Position numbers and translations under genes: made by a program. Below the pieces are notes generated by a model, which was not told where the DNA came from, searched no databases, and saw only the letters and a program-made list of their open reading frames with translations. From the NCBI GenBank assembly GCA_941918925.1, contig OW799233.1, positions 83,768,055 through 83,832,054 of the forward strand: a stretch of DNA of 64,000 nucleotides, read 5' to 3'. The DNA is from Phyto melanocephala (taxonomy: Eukaryota > Arthropoda > Insecta > Diptera > Rhinophoridae). Below, in pieces: positions 1 through 12,698 of the stretch (within the stretch, counting starts at the first letter, position 1; each line of letters begins with the position of its first letter).

Positions 1-1186
1 GTTTCATTATAAATTTATTTATAAATTTATCAAAGATTTGTTGAACTAAATGCTCACACAAAGTTAATCTTTCAAACCTTTACAAAATCTAAATTTCTAT
101 TACAAATATAGAGGAAAATATTTAAAATAACTGTGTTTTCCTATGATTATGCAGTTTGAAAATTTCTTTTGCCGAAAATACAAATCTTACTTAAAAATAT
201 TCATATTTCCACCAGTTAAACGTACGTGTGTCGATTTATTAAATCTTTTGCCAAATCCAAATAAATATTGATAATAATAACAATTTTATATTTATGTTTA
301 ACCTTATGTTTCCTAGATACAAACTGCCTACACAAAATGTTCATAAACATTTTTACTGATTTTGAAATCTTGTTTCTGTCATTATCACTAACACATAATA
401 AAAATCTAGTTCTTATTATTAATAAAAATCATAAAATGAGGACTTGGAGCAAATTTCTCTTAATAAAAACGAAATAAAAAAGCTTTAGCTTAAACAACCG
501 AAAAAACATTTCAGTTGTTGTGTCGTCACAACAACAATATTGTAGTTACCTACAACACTTCAAATAATAAAAATAAAATCGTACTTGTAGTATGATTTTC
601 ATTTATCTTTTTTATTGCCAGTATTATCTTGGTCTTTATTAGTTGGCAGAAGTGAAACCAACTGTTGAGTAAATTTTACGAGACATCTAATGGTGACAAT
701 AAAATAAACAGCATTTTCAAGTGGTATTTAAATGACAAGAAAATAAATATAAACTTTTTATTCACTTTTATATGATTTTAAAACTTAGTAGGTTGTAAGT
801 ATGTTAGAAAGTCATATTTATAACGCAAATAATTGTCAGAACATATAAAATAAATAAAGAAAAAAAAAAACATAATATTCAATTAAGCGGATTTGTTATT
901 AAAAACCAAATTTTTTATGCTGATAATCATCAAAAACTAAGAAATAAATAATGATAGGCACCAGTTATCACACCATTTTCCTAATAAATATGAGGCATCG
1001 AAGAGAATTAAGCAGAGAATTAAGGAGTAGCGTGCCCTGAGTAAATACTGTATTGTCGCACAAGGATAGTGACCGAGTAACTTTTACACACATTTTGCAT
1101 AAGTTGTCTATTGATTAAATGCATTCAAAGTACATAATCATGTGAGTGGTTAATTTTAGATAATTTAATAGTAATTTTATTTAAGA
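1..1186. other. AT-rich DNA, no gene recognised
   Basis: The stretch is strongly AT-rich with poly-A and poly-T runs. The only longer open frames are low-complexity translations with no recognisable motif. I see no repeat family member here. Confidence 0.5.
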
Positions 1187-2010
1187 CTAGCCAATCCCGG
1201 CGCGCGTTGCTACGCCCCTTCATGAATTTTAATCGCATTGTAAATTTTAATCGAATATCAAGTGCAAGGCTAAAAACTATAACTTTTTCTTTATGAGCGT
1301 GGCACTGCCCACTTTTCTAATTACGAAACTGTATAGTCATGACAGCTCAATAAGTGTGCAAAGTTTCAGAAAAATCGGTCCAGTGTAAGTACCTCAAAAT
1401 GATACCTTTTTTTATGGGCGCGGCACTACCCACTTTTCTAAATACGAAACTGTATAGTCATGACAACTCAATATGTGTTCAAAGTTTCAAAAAAATCGGT
1501 CCAGTGCAAGTACTTCAAAATGATACGTTTTTTTTAATGGGCGTGGCACTGCCCACTTTTCTAATGATGAAAGTGTAAAGTCATGACTGCTCAGTATGTT
1601 TGCAAAGTTTCAGAAAATTCGGTCCAGTTCAAGCAGCTAAAACTGATAACTAATTTTTATGGGCGTGGCCCTGCCCACTTTTCTAATCACGAAAATATAT
1701 GGTTATGACAGCTTAGTATGTGTGCAAAGTTTAAGAAAAATCGGTCCAGGGCAAGTACCTCAAAATTAAAACTTTTTTAGGGGCGTGGCCCCGCCCACTT
1801 TTCTTATCACGAAATTATTTAGTCATGACAGCTCGATATGTGTGCAAAGTTTCAGAAAAATCGGTCAAGTGCAAGTAGCTAAAACTGATAACTAATTTTT
1901 TATGGGCGTGGCTCCGCCCACTGTTTTTCACCCATAAACACTCCCTGGTATGTGTACAACAACTTACCAAAGTTTGAGCCCGATCGGTTTTACAGTTTCA
2001 GAGTCTATAG

Positions 2011-2041
<31 letters not shown>

Positions 2042-2062
2042 TTTCACTTTTATATATATAGA
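1187..2062 (-). mobile_element. Non-autonomous Helitron with internal tandem repeats
   Basis: On the minus strand the element starts with TC (TCTATATATATAAAAGTG) and ends with a GC-rich short stem followed by CTAG. It is flanked by A on the left and T on the right, the A|T insertion pattern of canonical Helitrons. The inside is an array of units of about 110-120 bp, each built around TGGGCGTGGC-N-GCCCA, a CACGAAAT block, a GTCATGACAGCTC block and a TGCAAAGTTTCAGAAAAATC block. A (CA)n run sits near the 5' end at about 2015-2038. No coding capacity remains. The same family recurs at 12.7, 13.3, 39.4, 42.3, 53.4 and 58.3 kb. Identification rests on the termini and on the helicase remnant in the 12.7-kb copy. 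Confidence 0.85.
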
Positions 2063-2425
2063 TTAATTTATGTATTTTATTGATGAAGAGAGTGGTGTGC
2101 TAACTGGCATCTGTTACCTGGGAAATTAGCCTTTAATTTTTAATCATAATTTGAAATATTTAGGTTCTACTGAACCACCCCTACGCCACGCAGTTTACAA
2201 CTTGATAATACATATTGGCTTAGGTACAGAATTTTTACTTAATTACTACTTATTATACTTTTATTAGATACCTTTATTCATTTTGGAAGCTCTATTATCC
2301 ACAATCTTGGACATCATTTTAGATTTCAAGCTTTTTCATTAGATAAGCCTCTAAAATTATATTCCCATTTTGGGGGGGGGTTAAAAAGTGCGTTTAGCAT
2401 GTATAAATGTTTGTGGTGAAATATT
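2063..2425. other. Unassigned spacer
   Basis: No gene or repeat recognised. A run of nine or so G residues lies at about 2372-2380, unusual in such AT-rich DNA. Confidence 0.4.
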
Positions 2426-2720
2426 TATGATTCCGACGTAGAAAATATGTGGTTTCAACAGCTTAGTGCCACTTGCCACACATCAAAGGAAAGAGTGGAT
2501 CTTTTGAAAGAAAAGTTCGGAAATCGCAAGTAATTAAGTTGGCCAGCAAGATCGTGCGACTTGAAACCTTAAGACCTTAAAGGTTTTTTATAAAGTGTAT
2601 CAACTATTGACAACAGTTTATTAAAAAACGTGATTGATAATTTTGGGAAAAGATTGGAATTCTGCCGAGGTAGTTCACCGACATTATTAACCGAATAAAA
2701 AAAAAATAAAATTTAACTGT
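2426..2720 (+). pseudogene. Mariner transposase C-terminal fragment
   Basis: Frame starting at 2426 reads YDSDVENMWFQQLSATCHTS and continues into LLKEKFGNRK, then a stop, then WPARSCDLKP. This is the region around the second and third catalytic aspartates of a mariner (DD34D) transposase. The family has WFQQDGATCH at the second aspartate; here that D is replaced by L. The third catalytic D, in CDL, is kept. A stop follows FGNRK, and another comes just after CDLKP. The N-terminal half and both terminal repeats were not found, so this is an old, truncated, inactive copy. It may belong to the same broad group as the fragments at 5.6, 8.6, 26, 34.7 and 61 kb. Confidence 0.75.
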
Positions 2721-3732
2721 CTCAAAACAAAACTGATTTTTTTTGTGTTAAAATTGAAATGAAACTTGTAATTTGAACAGCCTTTAAATAATCCGCTATT
2801 TCGCTGTGGCTGCCCTATGGTTTTAGCAGTTTCTTATTGTTTGGTACGATATATAATTAATTGTGTAACTTCGTAATAAAGTTCCTCTGACTTAGTTACA
2901 AAATACTCAAAAAGTGATATTTACTTTGAATATAAGTTACCAGCCCCACTGTTTCCGACTTTCAGTAATTTTCAGGATCGTGCGATCTGCAAATATTTTA
3001 GATTTATAAATAAAGACTGTAACTTAGAATCAGACTTATTCGTTTGGTCTTTTAAAATATCGTACATACTCAAAATGTATGCATGTAGCAGATCTGTAAA
3101 CAGGTAATAAATTGATTAATTGTATGCAATCAGAGTTGGATTTTGTGAGAGGGATGGCAAAAAGTAGCATTTTAGAAAAGAGTCTAAAATTTGTTAGTGC
3201 TTGCAAGTTTTATGACGCAAACAAGAAGTGTGTTAAAAAAAATATATTAAAAACATGTGTTTTTTATCTATATTGTGTGTGTGGTGCGTAACAAGAAAAC
3301 TTTATAAGTAGCTTTTTGTTTTAGGGGAACATTAGGGATGCTTATGCACAATTTGTCACATTTTTACCACTATTAAGAAAAGTCGGTTCCTACTTTGTAA
3401 TTCAATAATAAAAACACACCACTACACCGTAATCGCATAAAATATCCTTTACGATTCTATACAAAAATATATTAAACTCATATACGTCGGCATAGTTGGA
3501 TATATGCGGCCATTTATTAAATATTTTGAAACCAGCTACTACCCTGCAGCCTTTCAAATTTACTCCAAATTTATAAGTTTTCAAGCTAATACCTATTTTA
3601 ACCTTTTTTTATATCATTTATTTGTCAAATAACTACTTACGACTATGGAAGTCCATCACTAATGTATACCAAAAAATATACATGTATAAAACATATTTAA
3701 TAATTACTTAAACCTCTGTTTCTAACAATTTA
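2721..3732. other. Unassigned AT-rich spacer
   Basis: Nothing recognisable. The minus-strand frame at 3402-3584 has no motif and AT-rich composition, so it is not called as a gene. Confidence 0.4.
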
Positions 3733-4006
3733 TAACACAGGTCAACACGATTTTTGAGTCTGAGTTCTGTACCTCTGATTTTGATTACTTATGCCAAACT
3801 AAAGAAAGAAAAAATATTTTTATCTAATAAAGTTTGCTTTTGTAGATACCAGAACGAAATTTCAACATTTATGGAAAAGGTCTATTTTTCAATGTTAATC
3901 ATATTTAAAATTAAAAAAGTTATGAATTATATACTTTAATTAATTTTTATTATAAAAGACAGCACAAATAAACATAAAAATTAAAAAAAATGATACAAAA
4001 GAAGCT

Positions 4007-4342
4007 TCAAAAATGAATACTTTTAGTATTTCTAGTGTAATCGTCAGAACTTTCTCGTATGAGCATCCAAATGTAGTCACACATCATGTTCTCATTATAT
4101 TGTCCTTGATATCTTTGTTCAAAGTTCATTATATCCTGGTGGAAGCGTTCCCCTTGCTCTTCTGAATATTCACCCAAGTTATCTTTGAATTTATCCAAGT
4201 GAGCATGTAGCATGTGCAGTCTGAGTGTCATTCTGAAACCCATGACTTTGAAGCTGTCAAGCGTATTAGAAATAAGCTTTTCATAATTCTCGGCGTTCTT
4301 GTTACCAAGGAAGCATGTTAAAATAAGCTTCATAGGCTTCAC
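4007..4342 (-). pseudogene. C-terminal part of a multicopy insect transposon-borne protein
   Basis: The open frame includes CFLGNKNAENYEKLI, then HAHLDKFKDNLGEYSEEQGE, then RFHQDIMNFEQRYQG and ENMMCDYIWML. I recognise this pattern (FLGN, HSHLD, EHGERFHQDI, RYQG, DYCW) from a family of uncharacterised proteins found in many copies in insect genomes. Their N-terminus carries a CxxC motif in a context like SFCYxCG. This copy has only the last hundred or so residues. It ends at a normal stop and its annotated ATG is internal to the domain, so the start is not meaningful. Function is unknown. Its position between perfect terminal repeats suggests that the family is carried by a DNA transposon. Confidence 0.7.
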
Positions 4343-4394
4343 AAAGTTTCTTATTTGATGATAAACAAATTTTTTTGGCGCTCACTTTAATAAA

Positions 4395-4451
4395 CTAACC
4401 ACAAACATAGCAAAAAGAGTCCACGTGGTTTTTACACATTTTCGGTGACAT
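4395..4451 (-). pseudogene. N-terminal exon remnant of the same transposon protein
   Basis: An ATG at 4451 on the minus strand opens an 18-codon frame ending in HVDSFCYVCG and then TAG. The SFCYxCG motif with a preceding cysteine is how the full-length family begins. The codon after the last cysteine reads GGTTAGT, which could be a 5' splice donor (G|GTTAGT) rather than a true stop. If so, exon 1 might have been spliced to the downstream block at 4342. This is inference from a short stretch. Confidence 0.5.
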
Positions 4452-4758
4452 TTTCACGCCTCGCGACACATAAAATACGTTATTCCTCTACAAAGCGCAC
4501 TCGCATACTGCCATGACACTCTACTACCTCTCACTTCACACCCACAGTCCCTCTCACTTCTCTCTTGCATCATAAATGCAACGGCTTTTAAAAAAATGTG
4601 CAAAACCACCGTATATTTAGTTTTCATCATATTAAGTACAAAAGCAAACTTTATTTATTATTAATGGAGTTTCTGTTTACTTTTCCATTTATATATTCAG
4701 AAAATAATCACTAAATAAAAGACTCAAACAAAAAAATTTTTTTTGTTGACCTGTGTAA

Positions 4759-5559
4759 TCGTTATTTTTGTAGTTATCATGTTTTCATTTAAGGTAGTTA
4801 GTTTAACAGCATTAATTCCACATTTTCTATAACATTATACGCTCTACATAATTTTTTAAGGAGGTCAAGTCATATATTGGCTTTTTTTATAAATTGTAAT
4901 CCAAAATTATCATTAACAAAAAACTACTTCGAGGTTGGTCGTAATGAACGCATTGTACTATTAAAATTGAATTTTTTTGCAAATACAATAAATACAAATA
5001 TTTAAATGGAAATTATAAAACAATTGCAATTGTGTCAAATAAAACTGCAGGGCAGGATTTCAAACTCACAGAGCACACAGTCATACTTGTGTAATAACAA
5101 ATAGTCTACACATACGGTCGTTGTTGTTCCGGTTGATTCTATACTGCTGCACGGCTTGTGGCTTTCTATAATTTATTCGATCTTAGATAATATGGGCCTG
5201 CTGTCCGACATGTCTCATAAAAATTGCACTTTAATTACTCCATCGACAGTATCAATTTAGTAAAATCTTTTATTAGAGATGAATTGCAAAATAAATTTAC
5301 GAAATTATGTTTCTGGCAATTCGCTTTTTTCTGTATTTGTTGGTAAAACTATTGACAATTGTTGGCATAGACGTTTATTTAGTTTTATAATATTTTTTTT
5401 AATGAACATATTTTTTATATTCTTAGTTTCAATCATATTTAAATGTAAAAGCAATCAATAACTAATGTTTTAATTAACTAATTCATTTAATAATATAATT
5501 AAAAAAAAAAAACTTTTTATAATCAGATCGATTTTGGCAAAGAAATATAATATTTTATT
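4759..5559. other. Unassigned AT-rich spacer
   Basis: No recognisable gene or repeat. The plus-strand frame at 5279-5461 encodes a phenylalanine- and isoleucine-rich peptide of the kind AT-rich DNA yields by chance. Confidence 0.4.
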
Positions 5560-5790
5560 ATTTGTAAAGCTGTTTTCTCCATTACCCATTGAAAGAATTG
5601 CCGGCACTTTTCTTGGTTCGCTCGTTGAAGCTCCTGATTAAGTTCATATTGTTCGTATAAAGGCAGAGAGAGGTCTTTTGCAAAAATTGCAGCTCAGTCT
5701 TTCGTAAAATTTTAAATTGTTGAGAACGATGGCGAATTAATGGTTTTGGTTTTGCGGTGACACTCTTGCTTACAACCAAAAATTATAAAA
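5560..5790 (-). pseudogene. Mariner transposase internal fragment, frameshifted
   Basis: On the minus strand one frame reads SVTAKPKPLIRHRSQQFKIL then LQKTSLCLY. A second frame continues with YEQYELNQELQRANQEKCRQ and then FFQWVME. Joined, this resembles the mariner stretch linking the second helix-turn-helix (ESVAEDP..SI.RRSQELG) to the start of the catalytic domain (Q.L...N...RRQF.QW). At least one frameshift separates the two parts. No terminal repeats were found. The match is pattern-level and moderately secure. Confidence 0.55.
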
Positions 5791-7737
5791 ACAAGATTGC
5801 GCATTTGTAATTCTGTTCTCTCGTGCGTGACGTCATATTAGCAAACAAATGGTTGATATTACTAGAAAAAGTTGTAAAAGAGTAATTAATAATTAACAAT
5901 AATTATAAATAATAATAAAAAAAGATTAATTAACAAAAATAAAAATAAAAAAACCCAGAGTGATTTTTTTTTTTGAAAATTAACTTAAAAACGGTAAATA
6001 ATTATATATAGAATTCCTCGATTAATAGCATTGACGTTACTGCTGTTATCCTGGAATATAGAAAAAAAAGTAGTACATGGAATGTCAACAATTCACACTT
6101 AATTTAATGCTCTTTTATAACATTTTATATCAAAAACTATTTGATTTAATAGTCGTGCTAGATTAACACTGAATAAAAACCAAATCATATAAAAGATTTC
6201 TTTGTTTTTTTTTTGTCCAGCATGAATATTTAAATAGCAAGTATAAAAATAATATTTTATTTTTTTTTAGTGTCCAACTACAAGCATTGTTTTTGTACGT
6301 GATTATAACATGGGCCTATGAGTCACACAGTTTCAACTCCTTCTTTTATACACCTCCGTATATGAAAAAATAAACCAAAATGAACGGAAATGAAATAAAT
6401 CGAGAGCGAAATGAATGTATAGTATATTAAATGAATGGCCTGGACCGAAAGGACAAAAGTTACGAAATATAAAACACAACATAGATACATGCTTTTATAT
6501 TTGTCTGCATATGGGAACACATAAAACAAATTTAAAAAAATATATATTTAGTATGTGTATAATTTTTTTGGTAACACAAAAAATATAAAAGGAAGCACAC
6601 AATAAAGTTTGTGTGGCACTAGTCGATAGATTAGCGCACTGTAAATTCTAGCAATATAGTTCAAATACTAAAATATTTAACAGAAGTAGTATAAAAACAA
6701 CTTAAAATACTAACAGAAAATCAGCTGAACCTATTACGGAATTTAATTTATTTATTGTATTTGGATGTTAATTTACATGAAAAAGTAGACATATTGTAGG
6801 TTATTACAAAATTACACTCTTTATATTGTTGATATAGATAAAATTTTAAGGCTAAATAGGAATAGGAATAGGTTAACCATCCGAGTATATGATTGCTTTT
6901 TTGAAGTGTAGCTGACATCAACACCAATACCAAATAGTTGAAACAAAACTTTAGAAAAACATGATTCTGTATGAAAATATGTATTGTGTGTTCATACTTT
7001 TTGGGCTTGAACATACATACATACATTCATTCATTTAACTGACAAAATTTTTATTTCCTTTTATTTGTAAAAGAGGAGCACTCCATAAATTTTCCTACGC
7101 TCAATATTGTTTCAGATAATAAATCATGGCTGCATTTGCGTATGGACACACATATGAAACAGAAATACATTTTATACTGCCAAAACACATACAAATTGAC
7201 ATTAAAATGGATAAAGACACGCATACAGACGTATGTTTTATAGTTTGTTTTAAAAGTAAACTTTCAATTGGATTTAACTTTTCTTAAAATGTATAGAAAC
7301 GTGTTTTGTATAGAATAATTTTCGATAAATGTGAAATTGTAACCTTCATTTTTCGGTACATGAGATATGCATGGAAGTCCACTTAGAAAGAATTTTTTAT
7401 CAAATGTAGTAAAACTGCGAACTGCCCAGCAAAAGAATTTTTTTGTTGAAATTTGGCTACAATTTTTTTCTTAAATATTTTGTTTTCAATTGTGTAAAAA
7501 ATGTATTTGATATAAAATGTGAACTGCTATTAAAGCTAATTTGTCCGTTAATCTCTTAATCAGAATTTAAAAAAAATTATACAGATACAAGATTAAGAAA
7601 CACAAAACAAAAAGTTATAAAAAGAAAAGAGAAAATAAATATATTCTATTATATATATATAGTAACGAGTTATCCATTTTGCGGTTTCGAAAGTAAACGT
7701 AAATAAAACACATATAAAATATTTTTTTTCATGATAT
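5791..7737. other. Unassigned AT-rich spacer
   Basis: No gene recognised. A short (AT)n run lies at about 7650-7663. Open frames at 6323-6529 and 6748-7026 on the minus strand show no domain or codon pattern suggesting a gene. Confidence 0.4.
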
Positions 7738-8531
7738 TTTTATACCCTTCACCTGTGGTGCACAAGGGTATATATAGCTTTGTCATTCCGTTTGTAATTT
7801 CTACAATTTTCATTTCCGACCCCATAAAGTATATATTTTCTGAAAGCTTATGAATAGAGGAGTCGATTAAGCCCTGACCGTCTGTCCGTCTGTCCGTCTA
7901 TCCGTCTGTCCGTCTGCCCGTCTGTCCGTGTGTTGGTTGAAATCAACTTTTAGAAGCAACTATATGTTCCTCAGATCTGTACATGGTATCAATCTCTTGG
8001 AAATATCCAGGAATGAATCGCTATTGAAATTCAGCACAATCGCCCCATAACTTTCTGAGATATGAGCAAAAAACCACGACCACCTCGTTTTTTTTCACAA
8101 TTACAACAACAACATACATACATACATACATACATGTAAAAAACATACCAAACAAAAAAATTACAAAAAAAAAAAAATATTAAAAATAAGAAAAAAAAAT
8201 AATAAAAAAAACTACAAAAAAAAAATTTAAAAAAAATTTAAAAAAAAATTTTAAAAAATTTTTTAAAAATTTTTCTAAAAAAATTTTTTAAAAAAATTTA
8301 AAAAAAATATAAAAAAAAATAATAAAATATAAATAATATATTAAATAAAATAAAATAAAATTTTTTTTGGCCTCAGCTGGGATTCGATGCCACATATATT
8401 CTAACCAGTATATACATATGCACGTATTTTATATGGGATGAATGGTGATACAAACAATTGTTATTGCATGACTACACGTTGTGAAGGGTATATAAGATTC
8501 GGCACGGCCGAATATAGCACTGTTACTTGTT
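7738..8531 (+). mobile_element. HINE/mini-me-like element (family A)
   Basis: Orientation is given so that the terminal hairpin is on the right. The left end is TTTTATACCCTTCAC. It is followed by a CCCCATAAAGTATATAT block and an expanded GTCY tract (about 7878-7930). Then come a CATA repeat (about 8110-8135), a 250-bp A/T homopolymer-like core and a GGGATTCGATGCCAC block. The right end has GTGAAGGGTATATA, the perfect 7-bp stem ATTCGGC/GCCGAAT around 8490 and the terminus CTTACTTGTT. Subterminal inverted repeats (TATACCC..TCAC and GTGAAGGGTATA) plus a 3' hairpin fit Helentron-associated, DINE-1-type non-autonomous elements. The (GTCY)n tract matches what is described for dipteran mini-me elements. 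No coding capacity. Confidence 0.75.
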
Positions 8532-8559
8532 TTTTATTGTAAAGAGTTAAAGGTTTATC

Positions 8560-9110
8560 AGCATAAAAACGGTCTTTCGCGTAGACCCACAAAAAAAGGC
8601 CAATGATGTCAAATCGCAGGATCTTGGTGGCCAGTTGATATCACCACGACGAGAAATTACTCGGCCAGGGAATTTCTCTGGCAATAAAGCCATATCTACG
8701 ACGTTGTGAATGGTCAGCTGGCTTCAGTTGTTGTGTGAGCTGGACTTTGTATGGATGTAGGTGTAGATCCAAATGCAAAATACACCAAAATGTGCCGTAA
8801 GACAGTCCTAATTCCTGAGAATGACGAGGAATTGACTCATTAGGGTCTTCGGCAACACTTTCACTTACAGCAGCGATATTTTCAGCGAAACGAGCGAAAC
8901 AATGATGCACAGGCCTTACAATATCTGTAGCCGCTCCAGTCTCTTAAATTTTTTTTCACAATTTTGCCAATTGCTTGCGTAGTTGGACGATTATATAAAC
9001 CATAATCTCCATAATCTTCCAGAATCACAATTTCTGTAGTAGATCTTGATTATTTTTATGCGTTGTGTGATAGTTAAGCAATCCATTTTCGTCAATATCA
9101 GATTTTCAAC
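8560..9110 (-). pseudogene. Mariner transposase, internally deleted and frameshifted
   Basis: Minus-strand pieces follow the order of a mariner transposase. First comes YNRPTTQAIGKIVKK in the N-terminal domain. Then come ENIAAVSESVAEDPNESIPR and SQELGLSYGTFWCILHLDLH, and then YKVQLTQQLKPADHSQRRRY. After that the reading jumps, in another frame, to FPGRVISRRGDINWPPRSCD near the third catalytic aspartate. The central catalytic region with the first two aspartates is absent, so an internal deletion removed a few hundred bases. Several frameshifts are present. The copy is inactive. It abuts the HINE-like element ending at 8531. Confidence 0.8.
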
Positions 9111-12100
9111 TGAAAAGAAAAAAAAATGGTTTAACAACTTAGTTTGACAGATGTCGAATTCCAGTCCTATACTTTTGAAACCACGAAATGGATAACCCTT
9201 TATTATACTACATTTTAATTTTCAAAAAAATAATTAAAACTACATATAGAACACTTTCAACTGTCGCTGCTCGTTCATATTCTGCTCTATGGTTATTCAT
9301 GGACTTGTGAATATGTGTATGAAATATACTACTTGTAAATACCTTTATGGATATATGATGTCAGAAACAACAATAACAACGTTTAAAACGATGGAAAACA
9401 AAACTATGCACCGCTACAGTGAATCATGCACTTGTGCATCGTCTGTGTGTGATCTATTGATGCAGGCGTATACTCATCCCATTAATGAATTTCACCAAAG
9501 CACTTTTGAGAGACTGCCACAACATGGATAGCACAAAATGAATAAAATTATCTGTTGTTATGTCTTTGTTGTTGCTACTTAGGCAAGGAAAACTACTTAC
9601 TAATACCAACTTTACTTTATTGTACATTGACATCGCTCTAAAAAAAGCTAAATCACAGCCTGACAGTCTTTGCTTAGAGAGCAAGTTTCATATGAAGCTG
9701 CTTAATTAGAATTAATTTAATGATATTTTTTATTTTAAACAATCATTATTTATTAATTCGAATTTTTTTATAGAATTCGATTTCCGTTTTTTTTTAAATA
9801 CTGATAAGTTCTTTCGAAAACTAGTATCATCGGTCATAATAATCCCAATTTGCTATAGATCTGATACCACCTTTCAAACTGCAGGAAAGTTTTCTTCTTA
9901 ATCGTTCTGTTTCAGGAATTTCAATGAAAAAATACAACAAATATATCTATTGTACATATGGCAGCACGAAAAATCCCTATGAATTGTAAAACGAACTCTG
10001 CCGCACACTAGGCGGTATGTGTGGCAAACAAATAAAAATGAACTGAGATCTGCGGAATTTTACATATTTAAACTGTAAAATGGTCTAGTCAGATGAATTT
10101 GCATTAATACAAAAGCACTACAAGTGTAGTTCTTGTACTTTCATTACAATAATTTTTTGTAGAGTCACATTGAGTTTGCTGATAAATTTTCAGTACTTTT
10201 TTTTAATTTCTGTTTTTACTAGTTGCTTTGAATGTTCAATAAGCGTTATTAAAAAACTATTTGAAAATTATTTACATAAATTTATTTAAGAAGTTGGAAA
10301 TACAATTTATTGCGATTTTAAAATACTTTGACAATACAATAACATCGTTATAAAGGATATGATGTATTTTTGATAATTATTAAAAACACATGAAATTGTC
10401 TGATTAGTAATTTGAAAAATTCATAAAAAAAAATAATAACTCAGTCCACAATTTATAGTAGATATTCCAATTTCGGTCTACAAAAGTGAAAATCAAAATA
10501 ATAATTTTCATTGTTCAATATTTGTTTCCCTGAAAAAAAAACCAATTTTACTAAAATGAAAAGTTTTACATTATTAGTGTTTGGATTCATATTGTTTGTG
10601 CACCGTCAACTATTATAATTATTTTTAAATTTGTACAACGGATTATGAAATAAAATAAAGTGTTTAAAAAGTTAAAAACATTATGCGCGCACTCTATGGC
10701 ATTTCAAAAATTCTTTATTAGACTATATACTTAGGAAAGATCAATCAAAATTTTTATATCAAAAGTGTAAACGTCAGGTCTCTGTAACAAATACATAAAA
10801 GTAGATTGTAAGATAGCCAAAAAGTATTAGATATAATAATATTATATTTATAGTGATCATCTCCTCATGAGAACGAAAATTAAATGATAACTGTTAGCAT
10901 CTGAGCTCCAATTGAAAAACTCCACCGCCACCACCAACTCAATGTGATTTTGTTGCTTCAACTTAAAAACTCTATAAAGAGTAAGTTTTGTCAGGCAACT
11001 ACCACCTAACTAACTCCTTTTCAAAGACAATAATCAAAATTGTATTGAAATCTTTAGTGTGAAGAGAGAAAACAAAAGATAATAACTTAAAAGCGAAAAA
11101 CTTTAATTCGAGTCTGAATGCAAGGAACATCAAAGAAAAACTATTGGCTTCATGTGAAATATTTGAATACATAAATCAAATATGTATTTATAAGTACTTT
11201 TGCCCAGTCTGCATGCTTTTTGGTGCATGTTTGTGTGTTTGTATATATATATTCATACAAAACGTGTTAACAACACGAGGCATCTACTACAAAGGCCTTA
11301 TTAAAGGTCTACGTATAACAATCTCTCTCATATAACTTTTTATTAAGGCATACATTTTACTAATTAGTATTTTTGTAAAATGGCTACAAGTTATTTCTTC
11401 TACTGTATATTACGCGTTCATAGCAGTAATAGCTTACGAATGCCAGATTCGTAAACAAAAGTTAATAGACAAAAAAGAAAATAAAATAAAAAACATATTG
11501 GTCGATTATCAGTTGTGTTCTCAACTGGTAACTTTGGTAATACTATTAATATTGACATCTAGAAGGCTTGAGAAGGGAAGATAATATAATGGTATCACGT
11601 GCTATAACTAAATAAGTGTCTAATGAAGGGTGACCATTGGCACTGATTTCATTAGTAATCAGATTTACTGATAAGAAATTTGTGCGCTGACTTGTGCTGA
11701 TATATTTTTAAAAAGTACTGTTTGTACTGATTTTTTATGTTAACGTATGTGTGAAATAAAATTATTATCAACCTGAAGTTGTAACTGTTGCATCGAATTT
11801 TAGCGTAAAAATGTGCACGTTGTCGGGATAGAACGTGAGCTTACATGAAAAAAATACAATATTTTTCAAACGTTCTTGAAGCATATCTTTATCCGTAATT
11901 AAATGACAAAGTCTAAATTTTAGCTGCTTTTAGTCATATGAATCTTTTTTTATCAGTAATGAAATTATTCATAATAAAATTTAACGAACAAACTATATCT
12001 TTTTTACAAAAATTTAAAAGCTTATTAATTTCGAAGCAGACTACTAAAAAAGGCCATATAAAATTTTTTCTTCTTATTACCCTTATATTAATACATAAAT

Positions 12101-12698
12101 GTACTTATTCGAATGCATTATTTAAGAAGTATCAGCAGTTTAAGTAAATCTATTGCTCAGATATTCCTTGATTTTTATTTTCGCCATGTGAAGTATATTT
12201 TTAGACTTATTATGAGTAGCAATGCTTTAGTTAATCACACAGATGTGATATAAAGCAAATGGATTTTTCTGTTCTTTAGTTTTTTGAAAAAAAAAATTAT
12301 GCAGGCTAGAAACGAACAGCCAAAACTTAAAATTCACTTTTATATGCAACGATAAGATTTTGTTATTCCATAATGATGCCAGAAATTTTTATGTGTTCAA
12401 TTGTAAAAGTAGAAATCATTGCAAAACGGTATAATGCTAAATATGATTGATGGCTTAATTTGAAAAAGCTTATCTTGTGCTAAACGCGCTACAAGAGCCA
12501 GTACATTTTTTTAATAAAAAACTTTCTCTATTAAGATGAGAGTGTGAAATTCTAGTAAAATAAGTAATAACCAATCATATTCTTTTAAATTTACTAGGAG
12601 TTTTTTATAGGTGCATAATCATCTTTATAATAAAAATCTACTGTCAATCAAATAATAAAATATATTTGAAACTTGTTTGATTTTAATTTATTAAAACA
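9111..12698. other. Unassigned DNA, 3.6 kb
   Basis: No known repeat, RNA gene or convincing coding frame was seen. Open frames at 9289-9531, 9454-9684, 11144-11335 and 11938-12147 are short and lack motifs. A small CCACC-rich patch lies at about 10920-10940. This is one of the longer candidates for unique host DNA. Confidence 0.4.

Larger units (their letters stand above)
3736..4755 (-). mobile_element. Internally deleted DNA transposon (TIR CACAGGTCAACA, TSD TAA)
   Basis: The left end CACAGGTCAACA at 3736-3747 is matched exactly in inverted orientation at 4744-4755. TAA directly flanks both ends (3733-3735 and 4756-4758), which is a 3-bp target duplication. Inside, on the minus strand, lie a short N-terminal segment with a cysteine motif (4395-4451) and a longer C-terminal segment (4007-4342) of one protein family. 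The middle of the protein is missing or intronic. The 3-bp TAA duplication would fit a superfamily such as PIF/Harbinger or CACTA. The termini alone do not decide between them, and the protein does not match their transposases in any way I can recognise. Confidence 0.75.

Noticed and set aside
1354..1578. 74-codon plus-strand frame
   Set aside because: Same Helitron repeat peptide; lies wholly within the element at 1187-2062.
11630..11740. AAGGGTGACCATTGGCACTG stretch with repeated TACTGATT phrases
   Set aside because: Could be a MITE end, but I found no matching inverted end or target duplication.
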